A stretch of 64,000 nt of DNA from Saccharomonospora viridis DSM 43017. Lineage in GTDB: Bacteria; Actinomycetota; Actinomycetes; Mycobacteriales; Pseudonocardiaceae. This document shows, piece by piece, positions 25,665 through 35,117 of this stretch. The stretch spans positions 3,560,001 through 3,624,000 of the forward strand of contig NC_013159.1 of the NCBI RefSeq assembly GCF_000023865.1. Direction: 5' to 3'. A program made the translations under genes and the position numbers. The first letter of the stretch is position 1. Each line of letters starts with the position of its first letter. The notes beneath the pieces are model-generated. The model did not search any database. It was not told where the DNA came from and saw nothing but the letters and a program-made list of their open reading frames with translations.

Positions 25665-26144
25665 GACGTCGACAACCTCCTGCGCCCGGACATACGTCCA
25701 AGCCTCGCTGCTTGACGTTGGCGGCCGATTGGCGACGCCGCCTTTGCTCCCAGTAGAGCTCAGCGAGGGGGCTAACTTCGTCCGCCATCGCGACAGAGGT
25801 GTCTGCGACAAATGACCGAGGCGCCCTCGGCCACCTCGCCGGGGCGATCGCAGTGGCGATTCCCGTGTGTCTGAAAGGGTCCTCGGAAAAGGCCGCACCA
25901 CTGCGGACGGTCCACGACTTGCCGCTGGGAGTGTCCGACTGAACGGGCCGCGATCAGCGCACCACGGCCGCCGAGTGACCATAACGGACGGTGTAAGACC
26001 GTTTCGAAACCGTCATGGCACCGCCGAGGAGCATCCTGGTGGGTCCGCGATTACCGATCGCCCACAGCGGGCAACCGCCTGTGGAGGCCAGCGACGGCGC
26101 CCGTGCTGAGCACTCGGTCGGCCATCCACCGAAGGGAGCGGACG
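25665..26144. other. Divergent intergenic region without a recognisable gene
   Basis: The open frames here have no protein-like pattern. The region should hold the promoters of the demethylase-like gene (left) and the DUF4396 gene (right). A short repeat pair GACGGT/ACCGTC lies near 25988-26014, but it is too weak to call as an operator. Confidence 0.4.
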
Positions 26145-26648
26145 GTGTCGGACCACGACGAACACCCGACAGCGCCCGACCACACCGGGCACACTCATCA
26201 CGGCCCACCGCCGGCGGAGTGGGGCGTGGCCGTGTCCGCGACATTGCACTGCCTCACCGGCTGCGCCATCGGCGAGGTCCTCGGCATGGTGATCGGCACG
26301 GCATTCGGCTGGAGCGTCGTCCCGACGATCGTGCTGGCCGTCGTGTTGGCGTTCTTCTTCGGCTACGCGTTGAGCATGCGCGGAGTGTTACGCGCGGGCG
26401 TGGGCTTCCGGCGGGCGTTGAGGGTCGCCCTCGCCGCCGACACAGTGTCGATCGCGGTCATGGAGTTGGTCGACAACGGTGTGGTGGTCCTCATCCCGAA
26501 CGCCTTGGACGCCCCCTTGGATTCGGGGCTTTTCTGGGGCGCGCTCGCCGTGGCGCTCGCGATGGCGTTCGTGGTCGCCGCGCCGATCAACAAATGGCTC
26601 ATCGGTAAAGGCAAGGGGCACGCCGTGGCCCACGCCTACCACCACTGA
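26145..26648 (+). CDS. DUF4396-type small integral membrane protein
   Basis: The 167-residue protein has a His-rich, polar N-terminus (DHTGHTHHGPPPAEWG) and then four hydrophobic helices: SATLHCLTGCAIGEVLGMVI, VVPTIVLAVVLAFFFGYALS, a middle amphipathic part, and FWGALAVALAMAFVVAAPIN. The conserved W-x-x-A-x-x-x-T-x-H-C-x-x-G-C pattern fits DUF4396. The His-rich start and the Cys pair suggest metal binding (inference). I chose GTG 26145 with GGGAGCGG upstream; an in-frame ATG at 26103 is possible. It is a single gene. Confidence 0.75.
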   Translation: MSDHDEHPTAPDHTGHTHHGPPPAEWGVAVSATLHCLTGCAIGEVLGMVIGTAFGWSVVPTIVLAVVLAFFFGYALSMRGVLRAGVGFRRALRVALAADTVSIAVMELVDNGVVVLIPNALDAPLDSGLFWGALAVALAMAFVVAAPINKWLIGKGKGHAVAHAYHH

Positions 26649-26670
26649 CGCGGGCTACGTCACCGTGACC

Positions 26671-26923
26671 GGAGTTCAGGGATGTCGTTGATGGTGAGGT
26701 TGTGGACCGGTGGTCGTGGCGGTGTAGACACGGACGTCGATGACCCGGATCTTCTCGCCGGTGGGGGTGAGGAGCTGGTCGCCAGGGTCGAGGTCGGCGG
26801 CGTCATACCACCCCGGCCGCTCTCCCTCTGATCCGTGCACCGCGGGCCGAACGAGACCACCGTGCTCATCCACCCAGAACGAATGCTCCACAGTCGCGAC
26901 GAGCGTCTCTACCGTATCGCTTT
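26671..26923 (-). pseudogene. Orphan C-terminal piece of a Hint (intein-like) domain from an RHS protein
   Basis: Read leftwards from 26923: ETLVATVEHSFWVDEHGGLV, GWYDAADLDPGDQLLTPTGE, KIRVIDVRVYTATTT, then a frameshift to VHNLTINDIPE. These segments match the C-terminal half of the Hint domain in the RHS gene at 27756-31762 almost word for word (AEHPFWVDDHGRL, GWYDAEDLDPGDQLRTPDGD, VRVVDVRGYTATTTVHNLTI). It has no start, no shell and no toxin after it. It is what remains of an exchanged or displaced toxin module. Confidence 0.85.
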
Positions 26924-27226
26924 TAATTATCTATGTGAACGCGCACCACCGTTGCCAAGCCGATGAATTGATATTCATTCACTATCTGATCTTCGGGAAA
27001 ATAGGCTCAGAACTCGCGGCCTCTCGAGGTATTTCCGGCAGTATTGATACCGCGGCTTCGGATTCAACTCTAACCGCTCCGTGGGATTAACCGAACAATT
27101 TCCCTTGAATCCGGACACCCCCAATAAGATCCACCGATCAGCCCGGATCACATCCCCGCCAAGGGCAACCCCACCTCCGGGGCCATCCACTTAAAAGAGC
27201 CTTCCCGTCATCCAAGAAGTGCAGTT
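26924..27226. other. AT-rich stretch with remnants, downstream of the immunity gene
   Basis: This part is much less GC-rich than the surroundings. Apart from the short coupled frame at 27138-27230, it contains only broken frames such as ADRWILLGVSGFKGNCSV on the minus strand. It probably once carried a second small gene or toxin tip belonging to the degraded RHS locus. Confidence 0.45.
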
Positions 27227-27230
27227 TCAC
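27138..27230 (-). CDS. Short frame coupled to the immunity gene, probably a truncated gene
   Basis: GTG 27230 overlaps the stop codon of the immunity gene as GTGA, the classic arrangement for translational coupling. The frame begins with a convincing protein start (MKLHFLDDGKALLSGWP) but after 17 codons becomes Trp/Arg/Cys-rich and stops at 27138. Neighbouring frames continue with PEVGLPLAG and GGDVIRADRWILLG, so one or more frameshifts probably truncated a longer gene. It could be a second immunity or accessory protein. The family is not recognised. Confidence 0.4.
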   Translation of the reverse strand: MKLHFLDDGKALLSGWPRRWGCPWRGCDPG

Positions 27231-27754
27231 CGTCCCGCGATCGCCGAAATGCACACCAAAGAATAAGGCCAGATGTGCAAATATCCACCCAAAGTCAAAT
27301 CCCACCAATCAACCGTTCGCAAGAATTCCTCAACCTCCGAAATCTCGGTCTCCCACTCGGAAACACGGTTACCGTCCTCGTCGATACTTTGTCGGGCTTC
27401 GATGAATTCCCAAGGCCTGTCCGGATCGAATCCCCCTTCGAGTTGATCCAAGAAAATGATGGAATTCTGTACGTACACCTTCTCCTTGCACCGATAGAGC
27501 GGCCAGCAAGTTACGAAGTTAGCGGTTTCCGGATCTCCGACAGAGGCGATCAAGCATGAATCGATGACGTCTGCCGAGAGCAGCCTTCCCAGCGCCCGCT
27601 TCCAACTAGCTCGATAGTCTCGAGGACTCCAGAAGTCCAGAGCCACATGGAAGGACTCGGTGAAATCCCTTACGGCGATCCTTCCCAGTAGGCGAGAAGG
27701 CTGCCCCGAGGACTCGAGTCCTCCGACCCCGTGCTCAATATCAATGGAAAACAT
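27227..27754 (-). CDS. Probable immunity protein of the degraded RHS locus
   Basis: The 175-residue acidic protein directly follows the toxin-tip sequence; ATG 27754 lies one base after the toxin stop (27756-27758), and an upstream ATG at 27769 would overlap it. It is rich in aromatic and acidic residues: RDFTESFHVALDFWSPRDYR, ASWKRALGRLLSADVIDSCL, WPLYRCKEKVYVQNSIIFLD, WETEISEVEEFLRTVDWWDL. The W-x-x-x-D-Y-x-x-x-W-x-x-A-L-x-R-L-L pattern resembles CdiI-like contact-dependent inhibition immunity proteins, from memory. It appears intact although its toxin partner is broken, so it may still protect against related toxins. The base composition is clearly lower in GC than the flanks. Confidence 0.75.
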   Translation of the reverse strand: MFSIDIEHGVGGLESSGQPSRLLGRIAVRDFTESFHVALDFWSPRDYRASWKRALGRLLSADVIDSCLIASVGDPETANFVTCWPLYRCKEKVYVQNSIIFLDQLEGGFDPDRPWEFIEARQSIDEDGNRVSEWETEISEVEEFLRTVDWWDLTLGGYLHIWPYSLVCISAIAGR

Positions 27755-27755
27755 G

Positions 27756-30700
27756 TTACTTCTTGACATAGTTTAGATTTGCGTCGTACGTCCCCACCCT
27801 TACACCCTTACGATTGAACATCTTCCACCTGTTTTCAACATTGTGACCATCCACATCCGGCGTAATATAGTTCTTCCCGTTGTAGAACACATCTTGTCCG
27901 CGCGAGTTGAACGGAGCCTTTTGTGGAGAAATTCGCGTTGTGTAGCCGAGCGCCGCAGCGCGCGCCTTAGGAGAACCAAGATAGCGTGAATTATTTTTCT
28001 TGCTACGAGCTTCAACTGTATCCGGACGGTAAGAATCCCCTTTGAGTGAGGGTGATTATGTATATCCCTTCGGTAGCTCGCAGTTGTCGTTGTGTGAGGA
28101 CGGCCCGGCCGCCTACTACCACACGGTAGGTGTGGATGCCGTTGATGGTGAGGTTGTGGACCGTGGTGGTGGCGGTGTAACCACGGACGTCGACAACCCG
28201 GACTTTGTCGCCGTCAGGGGTGCGGAGTTGGTCTCCGGGGTCGAGGTCTTCGGCGTCGTACCAGCCCGGGCCCTCGCCCCACGGGCCGTGGGCGGCGGGC
28301 TGGAGGAGGCGGCCATGGTCGTCGACCCAGAACGGGTGCTCCGCGGTCGCGGTGATCGTCTCCGTCGCATCCCCGGCCTCACCGTCGACATCGACGGTGA
28401 CCTCCACCAGATCCTTGTGGCCGTGGCCGACGATCGTGGCCACAACCTTCTGCGGCTCGCTCTCACCGGTGTCGGGGTCGGTGGCCAACACTCGGTCTCC
28501 GAGCTCGACCTCTTCGATCGGCTTGGTCGAACCGTCGGCCAGCAACACCAAAGTGCCCGGCGCGAAACTGTTCCCCCCAAGACAACTCGTCAGCTTGGCC
28601 TGCTCAGCCCGAATCTCACCCTCAAGCTCCGGGAAACCCCGACGAGCGGCCTTGACCCTGGCCCGCCACTTGAACGCATCCGACACCGCATCGAAGATCT
28701 TGCCCGCATACCGCAACTTCGACACCGGAATCGCACCGATGATCGCCGCGACACACGAACCCAGACTCCCCGAAAAACAATCCTGAACATCCGACAAACC
28801 CGTCAGATCCGCAGCCAACTCCGGCAACTGCGCCAAGACATAGTCGAAGAAGCTTTGCTTCGAATTGGCCAGCGCCCGCATCTCCTCGTACTCGGCGGCG
28901 CTGATCCCCCTCTCCGCCAACACCTGCTCACGCGCGATATGCGGCGCATACGACTTCCACGCCAGCCGCTGGAAACTGCGCACCACCGCCGGCGAATCAC
29001 CGCGCTTCCGCATCCAATACGACCGCGTCTCGATGTAGTCCCGGCGATCCATCCCGGCCGGCCTGCCACACAGAATCCCGTCCGGACCACACGCCGCCCC
29101 CATCAACAACCCCGACGGATCACTGAACGTCACCGGCGAGTTGTTCGAATACGCATACCCGTGCATCTGCTGCGGATCCGTCAAATCCATGATCGGATCC
29201 ACCGAGATGAACCGCCCCAGCGTCGGGTCGTACTCCCGCGCCCCCAGATGCGTCAAACCCGACACATCACGGGTTCCACCGACGAACCCGTGATCCGTCG
29301 GCCACGACTCCGGACGCTCGCCCCGCGGAGCGCCGAACGGTGTGAAGTATCGCCGTGACACCGACAATTCCGGCTCGGATTCGATCGACTCCGTCGCCGT
29401 GCCCTGGTGATCGCCGAACAGCATCGTCAGCCCGCCGACCGACGACCGCACCGCCACCGTCGTGCCCGCGTGCTCGTAGAAACGCTTGGCCGTGACCTCA
29501 CCCGACTCGACGTCCAGCGTCAGTTCCATCCCCGGCAGGAACAACACCGTCCGCTTCGGATCCTTCGTCAGCAGACGATTACCGTCCGCGTCGTACACAT
29601 ACGAACTCTGAGACCCGTCCGCATACTCCACCCGCTCCACACGGCTCTCGGCGTTCCACTCCAACAACTGGGTGTCCCCGGACACCGTGCGCGACACCGT
29701 GTTACCCACCGCGTCATAGGCGAACTCGTCCCGCGACGTCCCACCAGGACCGACCTGCGTGACCGCCGTCAACGTGTGCGGCTGCGCCTGCCCCGCCGAC
29801 GGATACTCGTAGGTCCGAGTCGTGTCCCCCTCGACCTCATGCCAGACCTCCGACAACCGGTTACCGGACTCGTCGTAGGCGAACTCCACCCAATACGGAG
29901 CCACCCCACCAAGACCCGTGACAGCCGGTTCCGCCTGACAGTCATCCGAGGCGGGCGTATGCGCCGACGTCAACCTCCGCAAGTAGTCGTAGGCGAAACA
30001 CTGCACATCCTGTGGCCCGTCCTTCGGTGCATTCGCGATGCGCGTGATGTTGCCCGCCGGGTCGTACGAGTAATGCCGATCCGCGACCCGGTAACCCGTC
30101 TCGGTGTTCCGGTCCAGGATGGTCTGGTCGAGCCGGCGCGTGCCCTCAGTGAAGTAGTTCGTCACCCACGCCCGCTGACCACCTTCACCGATCGTCAGCC
30201 GCAGCGTCTCCCCATACGGCGAGTACAGGTGCTCCTGGGCGTAGGTGTCCCAGCCGTAGGTCTCGGTCGGTAAACCCAGTTCGTTGTACTCGTAGCCGAT
30301 CGCCTCGGAATCCAGACCCCCCGCCGCCGGCATCGAGTACGCCTCCACCAGGTCGGAGTTCGGGAAGTACCTGGTGCGGAAGGTGTACGTGCGCGCGAGT
30401 TCGTCCTCGACCTCGGGGATGACCACCTGTTCACTGGTGACCCGGTTCTGCTCGTCGTAACTGGCGACCTTGGTGGTGTAGGCGTGTCCGTCGACGAACC
30501 GGGTCGAGGCCGTGGGCAACCCCTTCTTCAGGGTGTCGTAGGTCCACTCCGCGATCTTTGTACCGTCCGGACCGCCCTCGAACATCGCGGTCCGGCGCCC
30601 CAACTCGTCGTAGGTGTAGGCCAGCGTCCTCCCGCGCTCGTCGGTCGTGGAGACCAACTGGTCGAGCTCGTCGTAGACGTACGTCGTGGTACCGCTATCC

Positions 30701-31762
30701 GGGTCGTGTGAGGAGATCTTGCGACCCAACACGTCGTAGTCGTAGGACCATGTGTTGCCCGCGGGATCGGTGACCGACTTCAACTCACCACGTGGGGTGT
30801 AGGTGTAGGTCGTGGCGTCGAACTCACCGCTGGGCTCGTCACCGTGGTACTGCCGACGCTCGACCATCTCGCCCTGGGCGTTGCGGATCACCGTGACCGG
30901 CGTGTCCCCGTCCGGTGGATCGATGTGTACCCGGTCGCCTCCGTAGGTGTTGGTGGTACGCCACTGCTCCTCACCGAGCTTGCGGAAGATCATCGCGGTC
31001 GGCCGTTCCAAGGCGTCGAACTCGGTGATCGTCTGGTGGGGTACCGCCTCGTCACCCACCCCCAACAGGACATCGCTGGGTGCCTCGTTGTTGAAGTAGG
31101 CGTCGTTGACCTTCCACACCAGGCCGCGCGAGTCGTACCACGTGTCGGTGACGATCCGTCCGCGGGGAGAGCCTGCGGAGCCCTCGTCGTCGCGGGGGTC
31201 AGGAGGGATCTCCTTGTTGTCCCCGGCGGCCGGAAGTTGGCTCTGACGTTCGCGGAGGAAACCGTCGTAGAAGGTGTAGGAGGTGTTGTATCCGCCGTCC
31301 TGTCGGAGCGAGTGGGTGGTGACCACCGTCGCGGCGTCGGTGCGGGAGGTGATCCGACCGTAGGCGTCGTAGGTGGTTTCGACGGACACCTGGTACTGCT
31401 CGCCGTCCCACCGCTGGACTCGCCGTGGGACCATCGTCCGTGTCCGCCAGTCCGATCGAGACGGGAAGCTCGCCGGCCTGACGGTACGTCGGTGCTTGCT
31501 CGTCCTCGTTCCGGGAACTCGTGCGCGCATCGGCGAAATCCACCACGGCGTGGTCATTTCCCGGCCACACCGGCTGAGGCATCGCGTCGATGGCCTTCCT
31601 CGCCGTCTCACTGTCCGGCAGAGGGGTCACCGTCACCGGCTCTCCAGGCACGGAACGCTCCTGCTGCAATGGCGGGAGTTTCCGGTCGGTGTCAATCCCC
31701 GGAGGAGCGGCCACGGCCGGGCTCAACGAGCCCAACAGCGACACACTGAGCACTAGAAGCAA
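27756..31762 (-). pseudogene. Secreted RHS/Hint polymorphic toxin gene with internal deletion and frameshifted toxin tip
   Basis: The 5' end (31762) encodes a signal-like segment (LLVLSVSLLGSLSPAVAAPP) and about 100 residues up to AGELPVSIGLADTDDG. Near 31415-31440 the frame changes and the reading jumps straight into YD-repeat shell (RWDGEQYQVSVETTYDAYGR), so a large N-terminal to middle part is missing. The shell and RHS core run to DPTLGRFISVDPIMDLTDPQ and HGYAYSNNSPVTFSDPSGL. A Hint domain follows (SFAPGTLVLLADGSTKPIEE to VHNLTINGIHTYRVVVGGRA). At about 28100 two bases of the expected VLVHN junction are missing; the in-frame product ends at 28012. The toxin tip continues out of frame after a TAA: RYLGSPKARAAALGYTTRIS, APFNSRGQDVFYNGKNYITP, WKMFNRKGVRVGTYDANLNY. 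That tip resembles the Ntox21-type nuclease family (from memory). Confidence 0.85.
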
Positions 31763-31825
31763 ACCCGCTTAGCGAACCGGTCTTCCTTCCCCATCGGCTG
31801 AAAGAGCAAGCTGAAACGGGTTCCG

Positions 31826-32581
31826 TTAACGAACAGCCAACTGTCCGATTTGTTTGTCAGTTGGCACCCCGGCGAACACGCGGACCTCGTCGATGGCCCC
31901 GTACCAGGGGTCGGCCTGGGTGCCTGTCCAGACCGTGCGGCCGATGAGGAGTTCCCCGGATTTGTTCCACGAGTGCACGTCGGTGGTCTTCCCGGCGAAC
32001 CTGCCGTTGACGTAGATCCGTGCCTCGCCTGCCTGGGCGTCGTACACGCCGGTCAGGTGGACCCATTCCCCGGCCTTCGGACGATCAGCGTTGTGCGCCA
32101 CTCCCCCGCCGTGTTCACAGCCCTTGCTCGTCGGGCAGGTGACCACCATTCCCCAGCGCTCGGTGTCGACCCGGTAGCCGAGGGAGAAAGGCGTGTACTC
32201 GGGATCCCCCATGCTGCCAGCAGCCCCTGGCGGGTCAGCTCGTCCGCCTTCATCCACGCCGCCACCGAGAAGCTTTCGGCGGTGTCGACACCGATCGGCA
32301 CCGACAACCAGTCGGCCACCCCGTCCAACATGGCCGTGGAGCCCTCGTACCCGGACGCGTCGAGGACGGGGCCCCTCCGCCGACAGGGTGCGTCCCTGAG
32401 GGCTCTCGTCCGTCAGGTCACCGTCGAGCTTCCAGTGTCCCGCCAAGCCCGAGGCCAACGGATCGTGTGCCCCAACGCGGCGGAAACCGCGTTGGGGCCA
32501 CTGTTTTCGGGGCTCACTCGCCGCGGCCTTCGCAGCCGCGTTCGTGGTCACCGTGTCGGTGAACGAACGGCTCATCGACAC
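31826..32581 (-). pseudogene. LamG-domain surface protein fragment with two frameshifts
   Basis: The outer parts read a concanavalin-like LamG domain: LASGLAGHWKLDGDLTDESP at the start, and KAGEWVHLTGVYDAQAGEAR, IYVNGRFAGKTTDVHSWNKS, WTGTQADPWYGAIDEVRVFA at the end. The middle lies in another frame (LDGVADWLSVPIGVDTAESF, SVAAWMKADELTRQGLLAAW), so shifts occurred near 32380 and 32210. In actinobacteria a LamG-domain protein often precedes an RHS gene, as here. The upstream part of the gene is also missing. It belongs to the same decaying locus as 26671-31762. Confidence 0.75.
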
Positions 32582-32679
32582 GGATCGGGGCAGCCAGGCT
32601 CGCGCCTACCACCACCGACACAGGTCACGTCTCCGCGACCGGTGAAAGCACGCACGGTACGGGAACGACTACGTCACCC

Positions 32680-32763
32680 GCGGACACGAGGCCACAGTCT
32701 GCGGACACGGCTACGGGAAGTGCGGACACGGCGACGTAACGTGCGGACACGGTGGGTGGTGAC
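32680..32763. repeat. Four 21-bp units with an invariant GCGGACACG core
   Basis: GCGGACACG starts at 32680, 32701, 32722 and 32743, exactly 21 bases apart; the remaining 12 bases vary (AGGCCACAGTCT, GCTACGGGAAGT, GCGACGTAACGT, GTGGGTGGTGAC). The array ends one base before the stop of the methyltransferase gene. In the methyltransferase direction each unit carries CGTGTCCGC. A 21-base period equals two helical turns, and also seven codons (minus strand reads VSARYVA, VSALPVA, VSADCGL, VSAGDVV). Confidence 0.85.
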
Positions 32764-32764
32764 T

Positions 32765-33601
32765 TCAGCGCTTGACCGCCACGCCGCCGAGCATGAGGTG
32801 TTCCTCGGGCCAGGGGTCGCGCGTGCGCGGCCCGGCGGGCCACCAGTCGTCGAGTTCCACCAGCCCCGGCTCCAGCAGTTCCAGGCCGCCGAACATCTCC
32901 TCGATCTGCGCGCGCTTGCGCCAGAATCCGGATCCCATGCCCGCTTCCCGCACCTTGGCCTCCAACTCCTTGGCCTTGCGGGACAGCTCGGGGTTCTCGG
33001 TGTCCGGGTCCCAGAAGTGCGTGATGGCCACGTACGACCCCGACGGCAACGCGTCGATGTAAGCGCGCATGATCCCGACGGGGTCCTCCTCGTCGGACAC
33101 GTGGTGCAGGGTGCCGATCTGCATCAGCACCAACGGCCGGTCGAGATCGAGGTGGCCGGTGATCTCCGGGTGGCCCAGGATGGTCTCCGGCTTGGTGAGG
33201 TCGCCCTCCACGAAGCGGGTGAACTCGTTCTCCTCCAGCAGCGCCCGACCGTGGACGTTGCAGATCGGGTCGATGTCCACGTAGACGACGCGGGCCTCGG
33301 GGTTGCTGAACTGGGCGACCTCGTGGGTGTTCTGCACGGTGGGCAGTCCGCTACCGAGGTCGAGGTACTGGTCCATGCCCGCGATCTCGGTGAGGTAGCG
33401 CACGACCCGCACGAGGAAGCGGCGGTTCATCTTGCTGACGTCACCCTGGTACGGCGCCACCTGCTTGATCATCTCGAAGACCTGCCGGTCGACTTCGTAA
33501 TGATCCTTGCCGCCGAGGCTGGCGTCGTAGATACGCGCGACCGTCGGCTTGGTGGGGTCGAGCTTCGCCGAGGGCGGGATCTCGTGCGCTGTGTCGGACA
33601 C
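32765..33601 (-). CDS. SAM-dependent methyltransferase, actinomycete DUF574/SAM-MT type
   Basis: The 278-residue protein begins with the family hallmark DPTKPTVARIYDASLGGKDH YE and has the AdoMet motif QYLDLGSGLPTVQNTHEVAQ, an acidic strand end VVYVDIDPICNVHGRALLEE, and LVLMQIGTLHHVSDEEDPVG. This large family is nearly confined to actinomycetes and its targets are unknown. GTG 33601 was chosen because AAGGAG lies eight bases upstream. It is a single gene with the 21-bp repeats just behind its stop. Confidence 0.85.
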   Translation of the reverse strand: MSDTAHEIPPSAKLDPTKPTVARIYDASLGGKDHYEVDRQVFEMIKQVAPYQGDVSKMNRRFLVRVVRYLTEIAGMDQYLDLGSGLPTVQNTHEVAQFSNPEARVVYVDIDPICNVHGRALLEENEFTRFVEGDLTKPETILGHPEITGHLDLDRPLVLMQIGTLHHVSDEEDPVGIMRAYIDALPSGSYVAITHFWDPDTENPELSRKAKELEAKVREAGMGSGFWRKRAQIEEMFGGLELLEPGLVELDDWWPAGPRTRDPWPEEHLMLGGVAVKR

Positions 33602-33878
33602 TGCGTGGGGCTCCTTCCGGTGGCGGTGTGGCGATCGGCATCTCACCCGCCGCGCTTGATCATTAACGGGAGTGTGTCAGCTCGGTGACCGCAACGGAAC
33701 CCTCCGCACACACTTCTTCCTGCGAAGCGGACGGGCCTCTTTATCAACTATTCGCGCGCAGTCAAGTACGCCACGCCGATCAATGGCTGAAAATTGACCG
33801 AAATGTTGTGGCGCACGTCAAGTTTGCTAGAAGCCGCTCGTGGGGACCTCGCATAGTCGCCAGTGCCCCGATCCGAGT

Positions 33879-33900
33879 ACGTCGGTTCCCCGACCGACGT
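33879..33900. promoter_or_regulatory. Hairpin in the leader of the M23 peptidase gene
   Basis: ACGTCGGT (33879-33886) and ACCGACGT (33893-33900) form a perfect 8-bp stem around TCCCCG, 35 bases before the start codon. It may be an operator or a leader hairpin. No c-di-AMP (ydaO-type) riboswitch, which often precedes such peptidase genes in actinobacteria, was recognised here. Confidence 0.4.
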
Positions 33901-33935
33901 GCTTTGTCCCCCGATAAGACGATGGAGATACGCAC

Positions 33936-35012
33936 ATGCGTGCGCGTCAACTGCGGCGAGCGACCCCGATCGCAATGCTCGCCTCCCTGACCCTGATTTC
34001 CACTCCTGGCGTGACATTCGCTGACCCTGCTGTGACACCGCAGGACGCCCAGGTCCAGCTGGCGGCGCAGCAGGAGCAGAACCAGGAGCAGAACGACGAG
34101 AAGTCGCTCGACAAGCAGATCGAGGCCGCGAAGAAGGCTCTCGACAAGGCCAAGAAGCAGACCGATCACGCCAAGAACAGGCTCGACAACACGACGTCTG
34201 AGCACGAGAAGGCGAAGAAGAACAAGGCTGCGGCTCAGGACCGGCTGGCGAAGGCCCAGCGGCAGCTCTCGCAGGCCGAGACGGAGCTGGCCAGGGCCGA
34301 GGAACGCGTCAGCGAACACTCGGCGGCCGGGTTCAGCTTCGACGGCATGGTGAACTCGATCCTCGCCTTCCTGGGCTCCGACGTCACCAACTCGATGCAG
34401 CAGAACGTCGACGCCAAGCGTGACGTCGCCGCGCAGGCGCAGAACGCGGTGGCCCAGGCCGAGCGGGACGTGACCAAGACCCAGCAGGCCCTCAACAACG
34501 CACAGAAGGCGCATGAGCAGGCCGTCTCCCAACAGGACCAGGCTCAGTCCGAACTGGACAAACTGAACGAGCAGAAGGCCCAGGAGGAGCAGGCCGTCGG
34601 CGGCGGAGCCGCCCCCGCGGCGTCTCCGAGCGGTGTCGTGAAGCCCGCGGAGGGTACGTTCACCTCCGGCTACGGCCCGCGGTGGGGCAGCACCCACTAC
34701 GGCATCGACATCGCCAACGCGATCGGCACCCCCATCTACTCGGTCATGCCGGGCACGGTGATCTCGTCCGGTCCCGCCAGCGGCTTCGGACTGTGGGTCC
34801 GGGTCCAGCACGACAACGGCCTGATCACCGTGTACGGACACATCAACGAGTCCCTGGTGTCCGTCGGCCAGCGCGTGGAGGCCGGCCAGCAGATCGCGAC
34901 GATGGGTAACCGCGGTCAGTCCACCGGCCCGCACCTGCACTTCGAGGTGCACGAGAACGGTGTGAAGATCGACCCGCTGCCTTGGCTGGAGTCCCACGGC
35001 ATCACGCTGTGA
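33936..35012 (+). CDS. Secreted M23 (LytM) peptidase with long coiled coil
   Basis: The 358-residue protein has a signal peptide (RATPIAMLASLTLISTPGVTFA). Residues about 45-215 are a Lys/Gln/Ala-rich coiled coil (LDKQIEAAKKALDKAKKQTD, DRLAKAQRQLSQAETELARA), with a Gly/Phe-containing break near 130-150. Residues about 235-345 form the LytM domain: TFTSGYGPRWGSTHYGIDIA with the zinc-binding HxxxD, VRVQHDNGLITVYGHINESL, and the HLHFEV motif in GPHLHFEVHENGVKIDPLPW. It cleaves peptidoglycan cross-links or, like EnvC, regulates other amidases. It ends with a strong hairpin (35039-35078). Confidence 0.93.
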   Translation: MRARQLRRATPIAMLASLTLISTPGVTFADPAVTPQDAQVQLAAQQEQNQEQNDEKSLDKQIEAAKKALDKAKKQTDHAKNRLDNTTSEHEKAKKNKAAAQDRLAKAQRQLSQAETELARAEERVSEHSAAGFSFDGMVNSILAFLGSDVTNSMQQNVDAKRDVAAQAQNAVAQAERDVTKTQQALNNAQKAHEQAVSQQDQAQSELDKLNEQKAQEEQAVGGGAAPAASPSGVVKPAEGTFTSGYGPRWGSTHYGIDIANAIGTPIYSVMPGTVISSGPASGFGLWVRVQHDNGLITVYGHINESLVSVGQRVEAGQQIATMGNRGQSTGPHLHFEVHENGVKIDPLPWLESHGITL

Positions 35013-35038
35013 GACGCGTCCCCTCGACGGGCCGTCAG

Positions 35039-35078
35039 GAGGGCCACCTTCGCCACCACCGTGGTGAAGGTGGCCCTC
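35039..35078. terminator. Strong hairpin between convergent M23 peptidase and MgtE genes
   Basis: GAGGGCCACCTTC (35039-35051) pairs with GAAGGTGGCCCTC (35066-35078), with CCAC/GTGG further inside. It is one of the longest perfect stems in the window. Confidence 0.75.
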
Positions 35079-35117
35079 ACGGCGTTCTAGGTCGTTCTGG
35101 GTCGTCGTTCCAGCCCG

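Noticed and set aside
24258-25715. Plus-strand open frame of about 485 codons
   Set aside because: It is the mirror of the LigM/GcvT-like gene, without protein-like patterns.
32680-32763. CRISPR-like array
   Set aside because: The units are 21 bases with a 9-base core and 12-base fillers, far shorter than CRISPR repeats and spacers, and no cas gene is near.
31850-33688. Plus-strand open frame of about 612 codons
   Set aside because: It runs antisense through the LamG pseudogene and the methyltransferase gene, with low-complexity Arg/Val/His-rich sequence and no recognisable domain.
33601-33935. ydaO (c-di-AMP) riboswitch in front of the M23 peptidase gene
   Set aside because: None of the conserved ydaO elements could be found; only a simple 8-bp hairpin is present.
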